Shown piece by piece: positions 37,701-47,900 of a stretch of DNA of 64,000 nucleotides; the first letter of the stretch is position 1, and each line of letters starts with the position of its first letter. Source of the stretch: Apostichopus japonicus (lineage: Eukaryota; Echinodermata; Holothuroidea; Aspidochirotida; Stichopodidae). The stretch covers positions 17,863,821 to 17,927,820 of the forward strand of contig NC_092578.1 of the NCBI RefSeq assembly GCF_037975245.1, written 5' to 3'. The position numbers were made by a program, and so were the translations under genes. Below the pieces are notes generated by a model that did no database searches, was not told where the DNA came from, and worked only from the letters and a program-made list of their open reading frames with translations.

Positions 37701-40700
37701 AAAAATGTCATCTTGTTTTCTGCCATTATTTAGCTGAGCTGTTATCTATGTTTTATCATGGCCAAGAAAATGTTTTGAAGTTTTGGCTACATATTTGAGC
37801 ACACCACTGTCCGAGGTACTAGTTTTTGACGTTCGTCGTGCCCACCTTCTCTGCGCACTCTACCGTAGCACCGGTTTTGGAATTACCAGTTTTCTGGTGC
37901 GGAATTATTATGAATTTTCCATCCCGTTTTCCTTTCGTCAGGTGGAACTTTGACAAGTATCTAGACCAAACCAACCAATGCGTCTTTGACGAAATCTTCT
38001 CCTATCCGGAGTGGATACAGTTCTACTACAAGTGGACCAAGTTTGGTGATTACAATTTAGTCATCAGGGTAAGCCAAAAGAAATCTTTGGAAATGTATGT
38101 GTGTGTGTTGGTGTTTGTATGTTACACCTGCATGTATGTTAAACATGATAACTCAGAGCTTGCCTTAACTTGATAGATGCTATACAGATACAGGTGATGT
38201 GCCTCTTGCATGGGCAAAGTTTACACAAATGACATTTGAGTGAGTATGAATGTAAATAAGATGGAAATCGGTAGTCATGGTTTTGATGTCAGTCACACAG
38301 TCTCAGACAAATCTAGTGAATGTTACTGTCCTTAGTACAAGATTGGCAAGTTAGCATGTAGGAAACACATAGGAAGCACGTGGGAAACGCATGGTAAGCA
38401 TGAAGGAAACACATGGTAAGCATGAGGGAAACACATGGTAAGCATGTGGGAAACACACGGTAAGCATGTGGGAAACACATGGTAAACACGTGAAAACACA
38501 TGGTTAGCATGTGGGGAACACACAGTAAGCATGTGGGAAACACACGGTAAGCATGGGAAACACACGGTAAGCATGTGGGAAACACACGGTAAGCATGTGG
38601 GAAACACACGGTAAGCATGTGGGAATACACGGTAAGCATGTGGGAACACGGTAAGCATGTGGGAAACATGGTAAGCATGTGGGAAACACACGGTAAACAT
38701 GTGGGAAACACACAGTAAGCATGTGGGAATACACGGTAAGCATGTGGGAACACACGGTAAGCATGTGGGAAACACACGGTAAGCATGTGGGAATACACGG
38801 TAAGCATGTGGGAACACGGTAAGCATGTGGGAACACACGGTGAGCATGTGGGAATACACGGTAAGCATGTGGGAACACACGGTAAACATGTGGGAAACAT
38901 GGTAAGCATGTGGGAACACATAGGAACATGTAAGAAACACATAGGAACATGTAGGAAACTTAAAATGCCAAAGTTAGTTGAGTGTACAAGTTCTGTGGAA
39001 ACGGCACAGACACAAATTAGAAAATTAGATTGAAACAAATTTTTAAAAACTTGGAGTGAACTGAATTGAGAAGCAAAAAATATGAACTGAGCAAGTGGCA
39101 GGCATGTATAAGATTAAAAGAAGATCTCTATTCCTTTTAGATCGTTTCATAGTGTGATGCATTTTTTTGTTTGCATTTAGATGATTGAAACGGACGATCA
39201 GTTTGGGCCCATCCAAGGAGGCTACGATTTCTACGTTGACTTCAGTGGCCCCGAACCGACCTTTCCCACGGGGAGACCAGAGAGAGAACACAGCTACTTA
39301 GAGGTATGCCACCTCATACAAAAACATGCTTCCATGTTAATTGAATCTTTGATGAGTAATGTAACTTACTCAAGAACAAGTCTCCAGAGAAATGCCCATT
39401 CTGTGAAAGATCTTCTCTTAGATGTATCTGCATTGGTTACAGGAAGCATTGACTATTTTTTTTGATGAATGCTATATTCAACAGGTAGAAGCCTACATGT
39501 TCATGAAATTACATGTATGTTTGGTTCATCTACGAAAGGATAAACAGAAAGTTTGTTTTGACTCAAGATTGGTTCATTTCGAGTGTTATTAACTTTACCA
39601 ATCCAGAGGTGACGAGGTATCACATCTTATGTCAGTATTTCGTCGTCTTAATGGTTATGGATAAACTCTTGTTCATATCAACAATTATTTTAATTGGATC
39701 AACAATCCAAGCCTAACAAAGGACATTCAATTATTTTTTCTCTCCAAGTGACCTCCTTCTCCTTCATTGCTCTCAGTATTCTTGTCAAATTTCGTTCCAA
39801 GGTTTTACGGCTCTCAAGGGGGAGCTGTTAAACTTCTCATTCTTGGCATTTTCTGTCTGCAGATGAAGAACAGGATAGGTGTCCACAGAGAGACCGTCAA
39901 GAAGGGTCTATTTTGGGACGACCTCTACATCGGTTTCAATAACCGCATCTCAAGGGAACCGGATACATTCCATTATCAGTGAGTTTCATCCTCATCTATC
40001 ATCTCTTTAGAATCCTCAAAATTATTGCTTTGTCTTTCATCTTTGACCGTCCTCTCAACATGAAATATAAATATTCAATTTTTTGTTGAATTTCTTGTCG
40101 AAAGTGGATTTTGTTTTTTTTGGTTCACTCGGTTGACCCTGAAAATATTACAGGACTTTAGCATGGACAACAAGTATCTTTGAAAGCTGATGATATAAAC
40201 CGAGTAACTGACGCTGTTCCAGTCAAATGAGTTTACTAGATTTGGTACCACACCCATAGAAGGACATGTCCACTAGTCAAAACATGCACCATACCTGTAG
40301 AAGGACAGGTTCACTTGTCAGAACAAGTACCACACCCATAGAAGGACAAGTCCACTAGTCAGAACAAGTACCACACCCATAGAAGGACATGTCCACTAGT
40401 CAAAACATGCACCATACCTGTAGAAGGACAGGTTCACTTGTCATAACAAGTATCACACCCATAGAAGGACAAGTCCACTAGTCAGAACAAGTACCACACC
40501 CATAGAAGGACATGTCCACTAGTCAAAACATGCACCATACCTGTAGAAGGACAGGTTTACTTGTCAAAACAAGCACCACACCCATAGAAGGACACGTCCA
40601 CTAGTCAGAACAAACACCACACCCGTAGAAGGACACGTCCACCCACCACTGGTACAATTAAGACCAATTACTAACCAATCTGAACAGGGTGTTTATTTAA

Positions 40701-41840
40701 ATTGAGCTTTAACCTCAAGAAGCACCAGAAACTCTCAAAGAATCGCCAACTTCTGCAACAAATAATCAGTGTCTTTAGTAAATTCAGTTTTAGCCAGAGC
40801 AAACACCACAACATTAAAGGGACACCCACAATTGCTACAATGTTAATGGTGCATTAGTCAGAAGACCAACTACTGCTTACACAAAACAATTGTTCGGCCT
40901 AACACATACATACTTAGCTTTGCGATATGCTTTACTGAACTCCTTTTGCCTTCCGAACATCCTTTAGGTTCTGGAATCACATGCAGATTCTTCTGAAAGT
41001 TGCCACTCCGAATTGGGAGGGGTTCCTCGCTGACATGAAGGCTAAGAATACTGCCAAGAGGGATGTATGGGCGCCAGAAAAGATGGAGGATATAGCAGGT
41101 AAAGTTAACGATAATAATAAACAATGATATTAAGAAGAAAAGAAACAATAAAAATGTTTTAATTTAGCTAGGTCATCACACAGTGGGGTTGTATGTGGAT
41201 CGCATGTTACATTACATTATGTTTCGATACATTAACATGTGGAAAACTGAAGGGGGTCCAATAGACCAAACCCTAGACTTTATCTAACTGAAAAATTAAG
41301 ATTTGCCATTAACGATGGGACTAATCTACCTTCCAAAAGGATTTGTCCCACTGCATGTAAATTAGCATTCAAAGTAACTTGTCGGGTTACTTCCGGTTTG
41401 GAAGTTTTCTTGGCCTGGACACTTTTTCATGTGAATATGAATCATATGTAAAAAGAAACAGCATGTGGGAATTTTTTAGAAAACGGTTGGGTTTCTTATT
41501 CATTTTTGGATATAATACTTGACTAGTCTATTAAAGTAAGGAATGACATTGTTTCTGGGATCGCTACCAATTCATAGCACCAGACAGTTTGACCAAGATC
41601 AATGTGGAATGCCGCTTCAGTGCAAATTTCAAATACGGAAGAGGTTTTTTCGTTTTTGAAGCTATACGGTCCTTTATTCACTTCTCAGGCGTCACCAAGC
41701 ATATACCCAACGGACAACCTCGAACTCCGGCGGTTCCGACGAACGGGTACAATTGGCGAACCTATGTGACCGTCCTAGTGTCATCTCTGGTCGGGGCGTT
41801 GGCAATAGCGTACATGTGGAAAACCAGACCATCTTTATGA
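22572..41840 (+). CDS. CMAH: CMP-N-acetylneuraminic acid hydroxylase, membrane-anchored form, 15 exons, 645 aa
   Basis: Model: join(22572-22777, 27621-27712, 31217-31326, 31751-31941, 32585-32732, 33107-33188, 35251-35388, 36092-36227, 36734-36871, 37411-37458, 37942-38068, 39181-39303, 39863-39978, 40968-41098, 41689-41840), 1938 nt; all GT-AG, all phases consistent. It hydroxylates CMP-Neu5Ac to CMP-Neu5Gc using electrons from cytochrome b5. The N-terminal Rieske cluster ligands are C52, H54, C73 and H76 (CKHQGG, CTKHGW). The metallo-beta-lactamase-like motif SHCHSDHLS places H193, H195, D197 and H198. GPAFSRGWWLMHEPPSDW, DGVHPDMDTC, LNTVDCTNPNGGRLP and CPFAGYFVEAHPSD are family signatures. 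Mammalian CMAH is soluble; residues about 621-639 here form one hydrophobic helix before a short basic tail, as described for starfish CMAH. The enzyme is therefore probably tail-anchored facing the cytosol. 5' UTR exons are not identified. Confidence 0.97.
22905..23430 (+). mobile_element. Decayed LINE fragment in CMAH intron 1
   Basis: Plus-strand pieces read VKYLGKYYDPNLSS, then WNSLPTNKRMIEGLDRFKHE, typical of the C-terminal part of CR1/Jockey-like reverse transcriptase ORFs. Frames are broken by stops and shifts, so it is a dead copy in sense orientation. Confidence 0.6.
23524..23735 (+). repeat. Interspersed repeat, copy 1 (CMAH intron 1)
   Basis: About 210 bp (GCAAAAGGAATCATT..TTGAGTTCTCTGTTGCTATT..AGGTCACCAGA) closely matched by 34268-34485 in CMAH intron 6, same orientation. 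Family not recognised. Confidence 0.75.
24756..25056. mobile_element. hAT-like miniature element with perfect 8-bp target duplication
   Basis: Begins CAGGCGTAGCCGGGG and ends CGCTATAGCCTG (imperfect inverted termini). The octamer GTTATGAC is present at 24748-24755 and again at 25057-25064. 301 bp, no transposase. It is a single-unit version of the repeat at about 2980-3310, where the internal module is partly duplicated. Lies in CMAH intron 1. Confidence 0.85.
25987..26025. repeat. Perfect 18-bp inverted repeat with 3-nt loop
   Basis: TGTTCCATTCAACGAGGC, spacer TGC, then its exact reverse complement. In RNA it would be a very stable hairpin. Located in CMAH intron 1; flanking sequence shows no obvious wider element. 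Confidence 0.9.
27621..27712 (+). CDS. CMAH: CMAH exon 2
   Basis: Residues 69-99: second Rieske half CTKHGWKLD (C73, H76) and STMRYVNPP. Acceptor TTCAACAG, donor GTCAGT. Confidence 0.95.
29803..30015 (+). repeat. (ACAT)n microsatellite
   Basis: About 200 bp of tetranucleotide CATA repeats with a few CACA variants, in CMAH intron 2. All frames are open on both strands, which gives spurious Tyr-Ile-His-Thr and Met-Tyr-Val-Cys frames. Confidence 0.97.
30020..30455 (+). repeat. C-rich tandem repeat, about 140-150 bp unit, 3 copies
   Basis: Each unit holds ATTATGTTCTCATAACCCTT, CCACCCTCTCCCC, CCATCCCCTCCCCCTC and ATAAACATCCCC, followed by ACATACATGCA and a GTACATG word. It adjoins the ACAT microsatellite and probably grew with it. 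Confidence 0.8.
31217..31326 (+). CDS. CMAH: CMAH exon 3
   Basis: Residues 100-136: VPEVTEDGRLTLNELKPPQP and the LEIGEVK linker between the Rieske and hydrolase-like parts. Donor GTATAA. Confidence 0.93.
31751..31941 (+). CDS. CMAH: CMAH exon 4
   Basis: Residues 137-199: THACMEY, DPWLTGPAFSRGWW, HEPPSDW and the metal motif HCHSDH. The acceptor follows TTCTACAAG. Confidence 0.96.
32585..32732 (+). CDS. CMAH: CMAH exon 5
   Basis: Residues 200-249: YPTLKILAEKNPDIPIYVGD and LEQSGVKLNNINVLKFGRW. Acceptor TCTTGTAG. Confidence 0.95.
33107..33188 (+). CDS. CMAH: CMAH exon 6
   Basis: Residues 250-276: VNEDLRFMIMMDGVHPDMDT then CILIDYK. Donor GTGCGT. Confidence 0.95.
33205..33790 (+). repeat. AT-rich minisatellite in CMAH intron 6
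   Basis: Repeats of AGCATAACAATAGCCTCATG then AGGATACCAGACAATG with variable AAATAATAGTATAACAAT linkers; six or more degenerate copies. It starts within 20 bp of the exon 6 donor. Confidence 0.88.
34268..34485 (+). repeat. Interspersed repeat, copy 2 (CMAH intron 6)
   Basis: Matches 23524-23735 in the same orientation, interrupted by a GTGTACACGCGCGCGTGTGTGT expansion near 34301-34330. Confidence 0.75.
35251..35388 (+). CDS. CMAH: CMAH exon 7
   Basis: Residues 277-322: HQILNTVDCTNPNGGRLPQG and DFAGGASGFPMTFSGGKYT. The acceptor follows a T-rich tract ending TTTAG. Confidence 0.96.
36092..36227 (+). CDS. CMAH: CMAH exon 8
   Basis: Residues 323-367: EEWKAQFIKRERNKLLYY, then LYCPFAGYFVEAHPSD. 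Donor GTAAGT. Confidence 0.95.
36734..36871 (+). CDS. CMAH: CMAH exon 9
   Basis: Residues 368-413: YIRDTNTKNDP, IKTWTPKPGSILDLQKVING. Donor GTAAGA. Confidence 0.94.
37265..37426 (+). repeat. CMAH: 54-bp tandem triplication spanning the exon 10 splice acceptor
   Basis: Three copies start at 37265, 37319 and 37373 (GTTTAARCACCTGTCATT.., polypyrimidine, CAG or TAG, CGATT). The third contains the true acceptor (AG ends at 37410) and the first bases of exon 10. Copies 1 and 2 keep a usable AG (37301 and 37355) and CGATT, but meet an in-frame TAA within six codons. Confidence 0.92.
37411..37458 (+). CDS. CMAH: CMAH exon 10 (48 nt)
   Basis: Residues 414-429: DYITEPSPAMKVMKD with split codons at both ends. 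The acceptor is the last of three tandem copies. Confidence 0.88.
   Translation, partial: RLHHRTVSSDESNER
37942..38068 (+). CDS. CMAH: CMAH exon 11
   Basis: Residues 430-472: WNFDKYLDQTNQCVFDEIFS and KWTKFGDYNLVIR. Donor GTAAGC. Confidence 0.95.
38385..38945 (+). repeat. About 22-bp minisatellite, roughly 25 units, CMAH intron 11
   Basis: Unit GGTAAGCATGTGGGAAACAC with length variants (GGGAATACAC, GGGAACAC). About twenty units contain an exact GTAAGCAT. On the minus strand all three frames are open through the array (up to 241 codons), an artefact of the repeat. Confidence 0.95.
39181..39303 (+). CDS. CMAH: CMAH exon 12
   Basis: Residues 473-513: MIETDDQFGPIQGGYDFYVD and GRPEREHSYLE. Acceptor CATTTAG, donor GTATGC. 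Confidence 0.95.
39863..39978 (+). CDS. CMAH: CMAH exon 13
   Basis: Residues 514-551: MKNRIGVHRETVKKGLFWDD then LYIGFNNRISREPDTFHY. Donor GTGAGT. Confidence 0.95.
40247..40645 (+). repeat. 41-bp tandem repeat, about 10 copies, CMAH intron 13
   Basis: The TAGAAGGACA word recurs about every 41 bp. Variants ACCACACCCATAGAAGG and ACCATACCTGTAGAAGG alternate so that a three-unit block of about 123 bp repeats, a small higher-order array. Confidence 0.9.
40968..41098 (+). CDS. CMAH: CMAH exon 14
   Basis: Residues 552-595: FWNHMQILLKVATPNWEGFL and KRDVWAPEKMEDIA. The acceptor follows CCTTTAG. Confidence 0.94.
41689..41840 (+). CDS. CMAH: CMAH exon 15 (membrane anchor)
   Basis: Residues 596-645: a Pro-rich linker, then a hydrophobic helix YVTVLVSSLVGALAIAYMW and the tail KTRPSL. 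Stop TGA 41838-41840. Acceptor CTTCTCAG. Confidence 0.93.
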
Positions 41841-44800
41841 GCCGCAGTTTCCTATACTTCTCTCTCTCTCCTTTCTTTCCCTTCTTAATGGTGTTTTTTG
41901 GGGGATATTTCTGAATTTTATAAAGTGAAGAAAAACCACTTTGACATTTACTATATGTTCAACCTACTGAAATTAGGCGGCATAAGTCTGTTTAGCAAGG
42001 CTTGCAAAAGTCGAAAGTGTTTTGAAGAATCTGTGAGGTTGCATTCTTCTGGTAGTTGTCGTAAATCCCATGGTAGTTTTTCCAAGTGCAATTGGTCTAA
42101 AGTTTGAGCTTAATTCAGGCCATTTCATATTTACAAATCTAAAGAATCATGTCAACAAGAGATTGCATAAAAATTAAAAATTGGTCACAATAGGTGAGGA
42201 TATATATATATTGAGGTTGCGAGATTATGGAAGTGAAAGGTTTGGGATTATTATTAGACCAAGATCAGGCCAAAAATGTCAAAATTTGCATTTTTGTTTT
42301 CATTTTAGTCGACAAATAAATCATGTTATCATTATTTCCTCTTGGGTGTCAGGAAAGCTTATAATATTGCAAAATGTGAGTATTATAGAAATTAAAGAAT
42401 GACTTCGGGTTCAAGGGTTACTTTTGATTTGTCGTGGACCAATTAGAAACCGTTGTTCAGGTTATATCTATAAGGATTTTAAACGTTTGGAGAAAATGAC
42501 CATTTAAGGAGCTGAGGGAGGGTTCATCGATCATCAATTTAGCCCTTAATGGATCATTCTAGAGATATATATTTATATTTTAAAAAGGTGGAAAATATTC
42601 TTGAAAAACCAGATTAGCTATAGAAACATTACTAGCATTCAAATATTTCCTTTTTTCTGTGGACTACAAGATAACAAGACTAAACTCCTACCTGAAGTTG
42701 TCCTTTTAAAGTTAGTCTCCGCATTTTAAATTTAGTCCTTTAAAATTTAGTCGCCGGAAGCTTTCATTTCCCACTTTTCAGATCAAATTATGTTTTTGTT
42801 TGTGAAAAGAAAATGTCTATGTGACATCTCTCTGGTAGTGAAAAGTATGACATTGGTTGGTAGGAATATGTTTAAAAGGGTATCTATACTTATAATTTCA
42901 GCGGGTAATGTAAAGAGGCTACTATGTTGTCTAACAAATAGTTTATTTACTATTATTATTATTACTTGGACAAACAGGTTGTTCTATTAGCTTGATAAAA
43001 ACAGTCTTGATTTTTCTATATATATATGTATATATATTTTTTTTAATATTGCTGTTGTCTCCTTACAAATATTTTGTATACTTCAAATTGTATCATAAAA
43101 GGACTTTGTAATTTTAACTGATATATTCTTCATGAAATTCACAGCAATATTGGTTATGCATTTGTTTTGTAACTTTAGCACAAGACCTTGATTCTAATAT
43201 CTTGCTGTTGTGTAATGTAAGAGCTGCCAAGCCATGTGACTGTACAACCAGAGTTGTAAAAAGGTCACTGTAATTTTTTTTTTTAGGTCTAAAAGCCGTG
43301 TCTTGGTTGGGTGACTTTTTTGAGTCTGCGCCAATTGCGAACTTGAAATCACGGTATCGTCATGATTCTGGGAAGAGTCCAGGTTTACTTTACTTTTGAA
43401 ATTTATTGGTTTGAGTTTATGACTGGTAAAAACAGTGTACATGACAGCACACTCAGTTAAAACTGGGTGTCATTGAAGAAATATAAAATTTATCGCTTAT
43501 CATGAACATAATGGATCCATTACTTGAAGAAGAAATGGCAATGATGCTAAAAGTCCTACTCTCGGTAGGTTTTCAGTGAGTCATTTAAAGTCTTTAGTTA
43601 TAAAATGAAAATTGTGATGTCTGCACCAGTTTTGTGTTGTCTACAGTTATTGATTGATTGTTTTTTTACTTATTCTTCGTTACATAAAGATCGCATCGTT
43701 TTGAGAAAGTGTTTATTTTACATATTATCTACTAAACGTTTTAAATTTTCCGTCTAGCGTAATGCATCATGGAATCAGAGGTGATCAATATTTCTACTTC
43801 TATTTCTACAACTTAATCTCAATATGAATATCCTATCTTTTATTTCTTTTGAATTGTCAAACAGAAATGGTGGGGGGGGGGGGAGTGTGGAAGTGTGTAG
43901 GGGTTGGGGCTGGTTCTATAGTTTTGTTAATACAAAGCAAAGAGAGCAGAAATTTCAACCATTTTGTCAATATAATTACATCACGTCTGAAGGAAATTTT
44001 TCATATACGGAAAACAAACTTTTTTATTCTTTTGCATTAAGAAAAACAAGGAATAAAGTGGGTAGTTAAGCTTATATGTGGACAAGAGCCTATATTTGGT
44101 GGAATCAAATCTCTATTTATGTGATAATTGCTGCAATCAAGGAGTAGGTTTTAATTTTTATAAATTCATCAGACGCTCAAAGGTAGCTCTTCTAATAATT
44201 TACACTAATAATTGACTGTCAGTTCATTTTATGACTCTAAAATGGCCACTTGTGCATGTGGGAGAAAACGAACGACTTATTTACTTAGACTTTGCGTGGG
44301 ATGGCTATCCAATTGAAAGATTAGTAGCTCATTTTGGATTATGTTTTGAGCAATTTGGTAGAGCATGAAACATGGGGAAGTCGTGGATTTCCCCTGCATG
44401 AAAAACCCACCTGGTTATCTGGTCGGGGCTGGAACCGCCCAACCCTGCGGCCAGATGTATCGTTTCATTGTTTCTACACTGCAAACAGCCTTTATGGACT
44501 CGATCATAGCGCCGTTTCAAAATTTGGTCGCTTCGTTAAGTCATGCGTGTGCGTTTGTGAGTCTCTATTATTCCGGTATCATATTTATCGCTAATTAACA
44601 GAGTCATTTTGCAAAATTATCAAGAAACTAAACAATATAAGTTACAGTTTTTGTAAAGTGGCATTAATATCCGCAATATATCATCTTTATACTTTTCTTC
44701 AGTTCTGCAAATCCAAAACAACTTTTGGATTCCATTCAGTATTCTTTTATGCTTCAGTATATTTTGCGCTACAGAGTTTAAATATTAGGGCATGAACGGT

Positions 44801-45609
44801 TTCATTGAAGCTTTCTGTAGTCTTCGTGAATATAAAAAAAAACTGGGTCAGGAGTCAATTTGAGTGGGGTTTTGTTCAGTCCAGTAGTGGTTTGGTTGGC
44901 TTTAAGCACCCTAGAGGGATCGTTTTGTATTTGGGTGTCAGTTGCACTGGTAAGAGTATGATGATTTAATTCATAAACACCTTAAAAACAGTTGACTAGT
45001 TTTCTATGAGACATTTTAGATTCCTTACATTTACACTTTCTCCTTTGTTTGGCTGGGGAAAAAAACATTTATAATTTCTCATTATTTATGCTAAAAGAAA
45101 GTTGTTTGACATATTCATGATGGCCCAAACTTTGGAAAATTTCTTCAGTTGTGTGACAATGTGTTAGGAGAAATTTTTGATGTTGAGAGGAAGTTTTGGA
45201 AATGTAAATATATTTTGGTCCATTCCTTAATAGTATGACATATACACAATAGATTATATAACTTATCATTATCATTTATGTATTTTAATATTTGCATAAT
45301 CAAGTTCCAAAAATCAATCATTGAAGACACATCGGGAGAAAGGTCAGTCATCTATGAATACTCAAAAGGTCATTTATACTGTCCAACACTATTATACATA
45401 TTTGAAATCACATTTAAGGTTCTAACTCCCCCCCCCCCTTATTTGCATAGCAACTGCATAAACCTAGGTCATAACTTGGTAGTTTGATATTTAATATTAT
45501 ATTTAGATGGTTACTTGTCACCCAAAATGGTCTTTAGAAACCAATGAGAGGGCCTCAAATACTAAGGGAAGTCTCTGGCCCATGGAGGAGGGAATTAGCA
45601 TCATCATTA

Positions 45610-45875
45610 TGTATCCTGGTATGCGATTGGACAGTGGTATTTATTCATCATCATTATATATACTGGTATGTGATTGGACGGTGGTATTTATTCATCAGCA
45701 TTTTGTATACTGGTATGTGATTGGGGCGATGGTATTTATTCATCATCATGTAAACTGGTATGTGATTGGATAGTGGTATTTATTCATCATTATGTATACT
45801 GGTATGTGATTGGACGGTGGTATCTATTCATGATCATGTTTACTGGTATGTGATTGGACGATGGTATTTATTTCT
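45610..45875 (+). repeat. 43-47 bp tandem repeat, 6 copies
   Basis: CTGGTATGTGATTGG then A-C-GGTGGTATTTATTCATCAT recurs six times (from about 45616 to 45841). It lies 3.8 kb past the CMAH stop, possibly in a long 3' UTR. Confidence 0.9.
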
Positions 45876-47430
45876 AGATGTGTCTATATATCGGTTATTC
45901 ATACTGGACTTCGTTCTCCTGTTTCAAATTGAAACAAAACTGATGAAATTAAATGCAATAAAAGAAATTGGTGTGAAACTGCAGTTACATGTCTTTATTA
46001 CGTTTCGAAAATAAGTTTTGTTTGCTGGCTCGGGTACCTCTCATCCCTGATTTCCCTCTTGCCTCCTTCACAGGTGTATTGAACCAACAGAAAGAAATTT
46101 AGGTAGAAGAATAAGGTTTCCTGTTATTCATGGACTAACAGTATTGTTTAAAACCAGTATCTCCACCTTGGTGGTGGAAGTGCTTCACGTTCGCTCGGTT
46201 TACACCATATACTTCAGACTTTGCAATTCCCTAAGAATGAATCCATAACTTTACTGCACTGCCTGATTGCAATAACCTGTAGATTTTCTTCTCCCATGTC
46301 CTAACCCCCTCTCCCCCACCCCCCTTTCCAAACAGAAAAAAAAAACTGAGATTGGCATCCAAAAAGTTGACATTTGAAAGATGTAATCCAAATGTATTTC
46401 GGTTTAACTTTCTCTCAAGTCCCTTGTGTTCAGTCCCCACCCCCAAGGTTACTGTGACTTGCAATTGCTCTGTATCCAGTTTCTGTTAGTAAACCCCACA
46501 GCTCCATGTAAATTTGCCTTGATCTGTTCTAACATTTTACAAATGACATTTTTGATATCTCACTGTCCGACGACACACAGATTTGTGACCCTTACGATAA
46601 AATCCTTGAAGGTTGGTTGCCATGCCGATCAGTCAGTTAACCCCTGGATGGAACATAATCATACACCCTCGATGTCTAAGAATTAAATATCAGCATCAGA
46701 ACTGACAAGAATTTATTCAAATTATTTCAAATGTTTAATAATACCACACCATATTTGCATATTTGGAGTATTTCTCGATAGAAGTTTGTAACAGATCAAG
46801 CTATATAGACACCCTTGTACATTATTTCTCAAAGTGCATGTTAATGAGCATTTACTTGTTTTTGATTGATCCACAATGTTTCTACACTCAGACACCTTTT
46901 TTTTAAACAACATGTATCAACATTCTACTGTAACTTCATTAATATGAATTAAAGTTGAGCTTGACAAGACCAGCTCATAACTTGCATTTAAACAGCGATT
47001 CTATTGTTGAATAAGATTAGGATTACTTTAACAAATTGATCAAATCAACTCAAAAAGGTGACAAAAAAAAAAGAATTAAATAAGAGAAAACTTTGTTTTT
47101 TTGTTGGTTAACATTTATATATTGTCTGCATGCTACAAGATTCATAAATTGATATGATTTTAGTTCATAATCTAAGATAGAACATTGATCAAAGTTAATT
47201 TACATAGAACACAATATGTTATACATACCCCAAAGTGATTGCATATTCATACTTCTTCAAAAGAATGATTTTTCAACTTTCTTTCTCTGCTGACATGTTT
47301 GACACAATTGTGAACAATTAAATTGTTTCATTAGTGACCACCGCAGTTCCAAATAAAAATAAAGAATTTTGACAGTTACACTGCGATCAAACAAAGTTGA
47401 CTTCACTCAAATAATTACCAACTGTAAAAA

Positions 47431-47900
47431 CAGCCTCCTAGTTCTCTGCATGGCAAGTTTAACTATGACTAGCTCTATCTAGCAAGACTAGCCCGCGAAA
47501 CAGCCTCCTAGTTCTCTGCATGGCAAGTCTAACTCTGACAAGCTCTGTGTAGCGAGACTAGCCCGCGTAACAGCCTCCTAGTTCTCTACATGGCAAGTCT
47601 AACTATGACTAGCTCTATGTAGCGAGACTAGCCCGTGTAACAACCTCCTAGTTTTCTGCATGGCAAGTCTAACTATGACTAGCTCTATCTAGCAAGACTA
47701 GCCCGCGAAACAGCCTCCTAGTTCTCTGCATGGCAAGTCTAACTCTGACAAGCTCTGTGTAGCGAGACTAGCCAGCGAAACAGCCTCCTAGTTCTCTGCA
47801 TGGAAAGTTTAACTATGACTAGCTCTATGTAGCGAGACTAGCCTGCATAACAACCTCCTAGTTTTCTGCATGGCAAGTTTAACGAGTAGCCTACTGTACA
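47431..47900 (+). repeat. 70-bp tandem repeat, 7 copies
   Basis: CAGCCTCCTAGTTCTCTGCA (or CAACCTCCTAGTTTTCTGCA) starts at 47431 and every 70 bp to 47851. Two unit types partly alternate (TCTATCTAGCAAG and TCTGTGTAGCGAG). A degenerate shorter repeat (GAGCCTGCTAGATATAG) continues to about 48020. Confidence 0.94.

Noticed and set aside
38313-39038. 241-codon open frame on the minus strand
   Set aside because: It is the reading of a 22-bp minisatellite; all three frames stay open and the peptide is a Cys-Val-Pro-His repeat. It lies inside CMAH intron 11.
44330-44470. tRNA-like or coding remnant (GCAATTTGGTAGAGC, then two overlapping frames)
   Set aside because: The A-box-like word has no convincing B box, and the overlapping frames of 77 and 63 codons show no family likeness.
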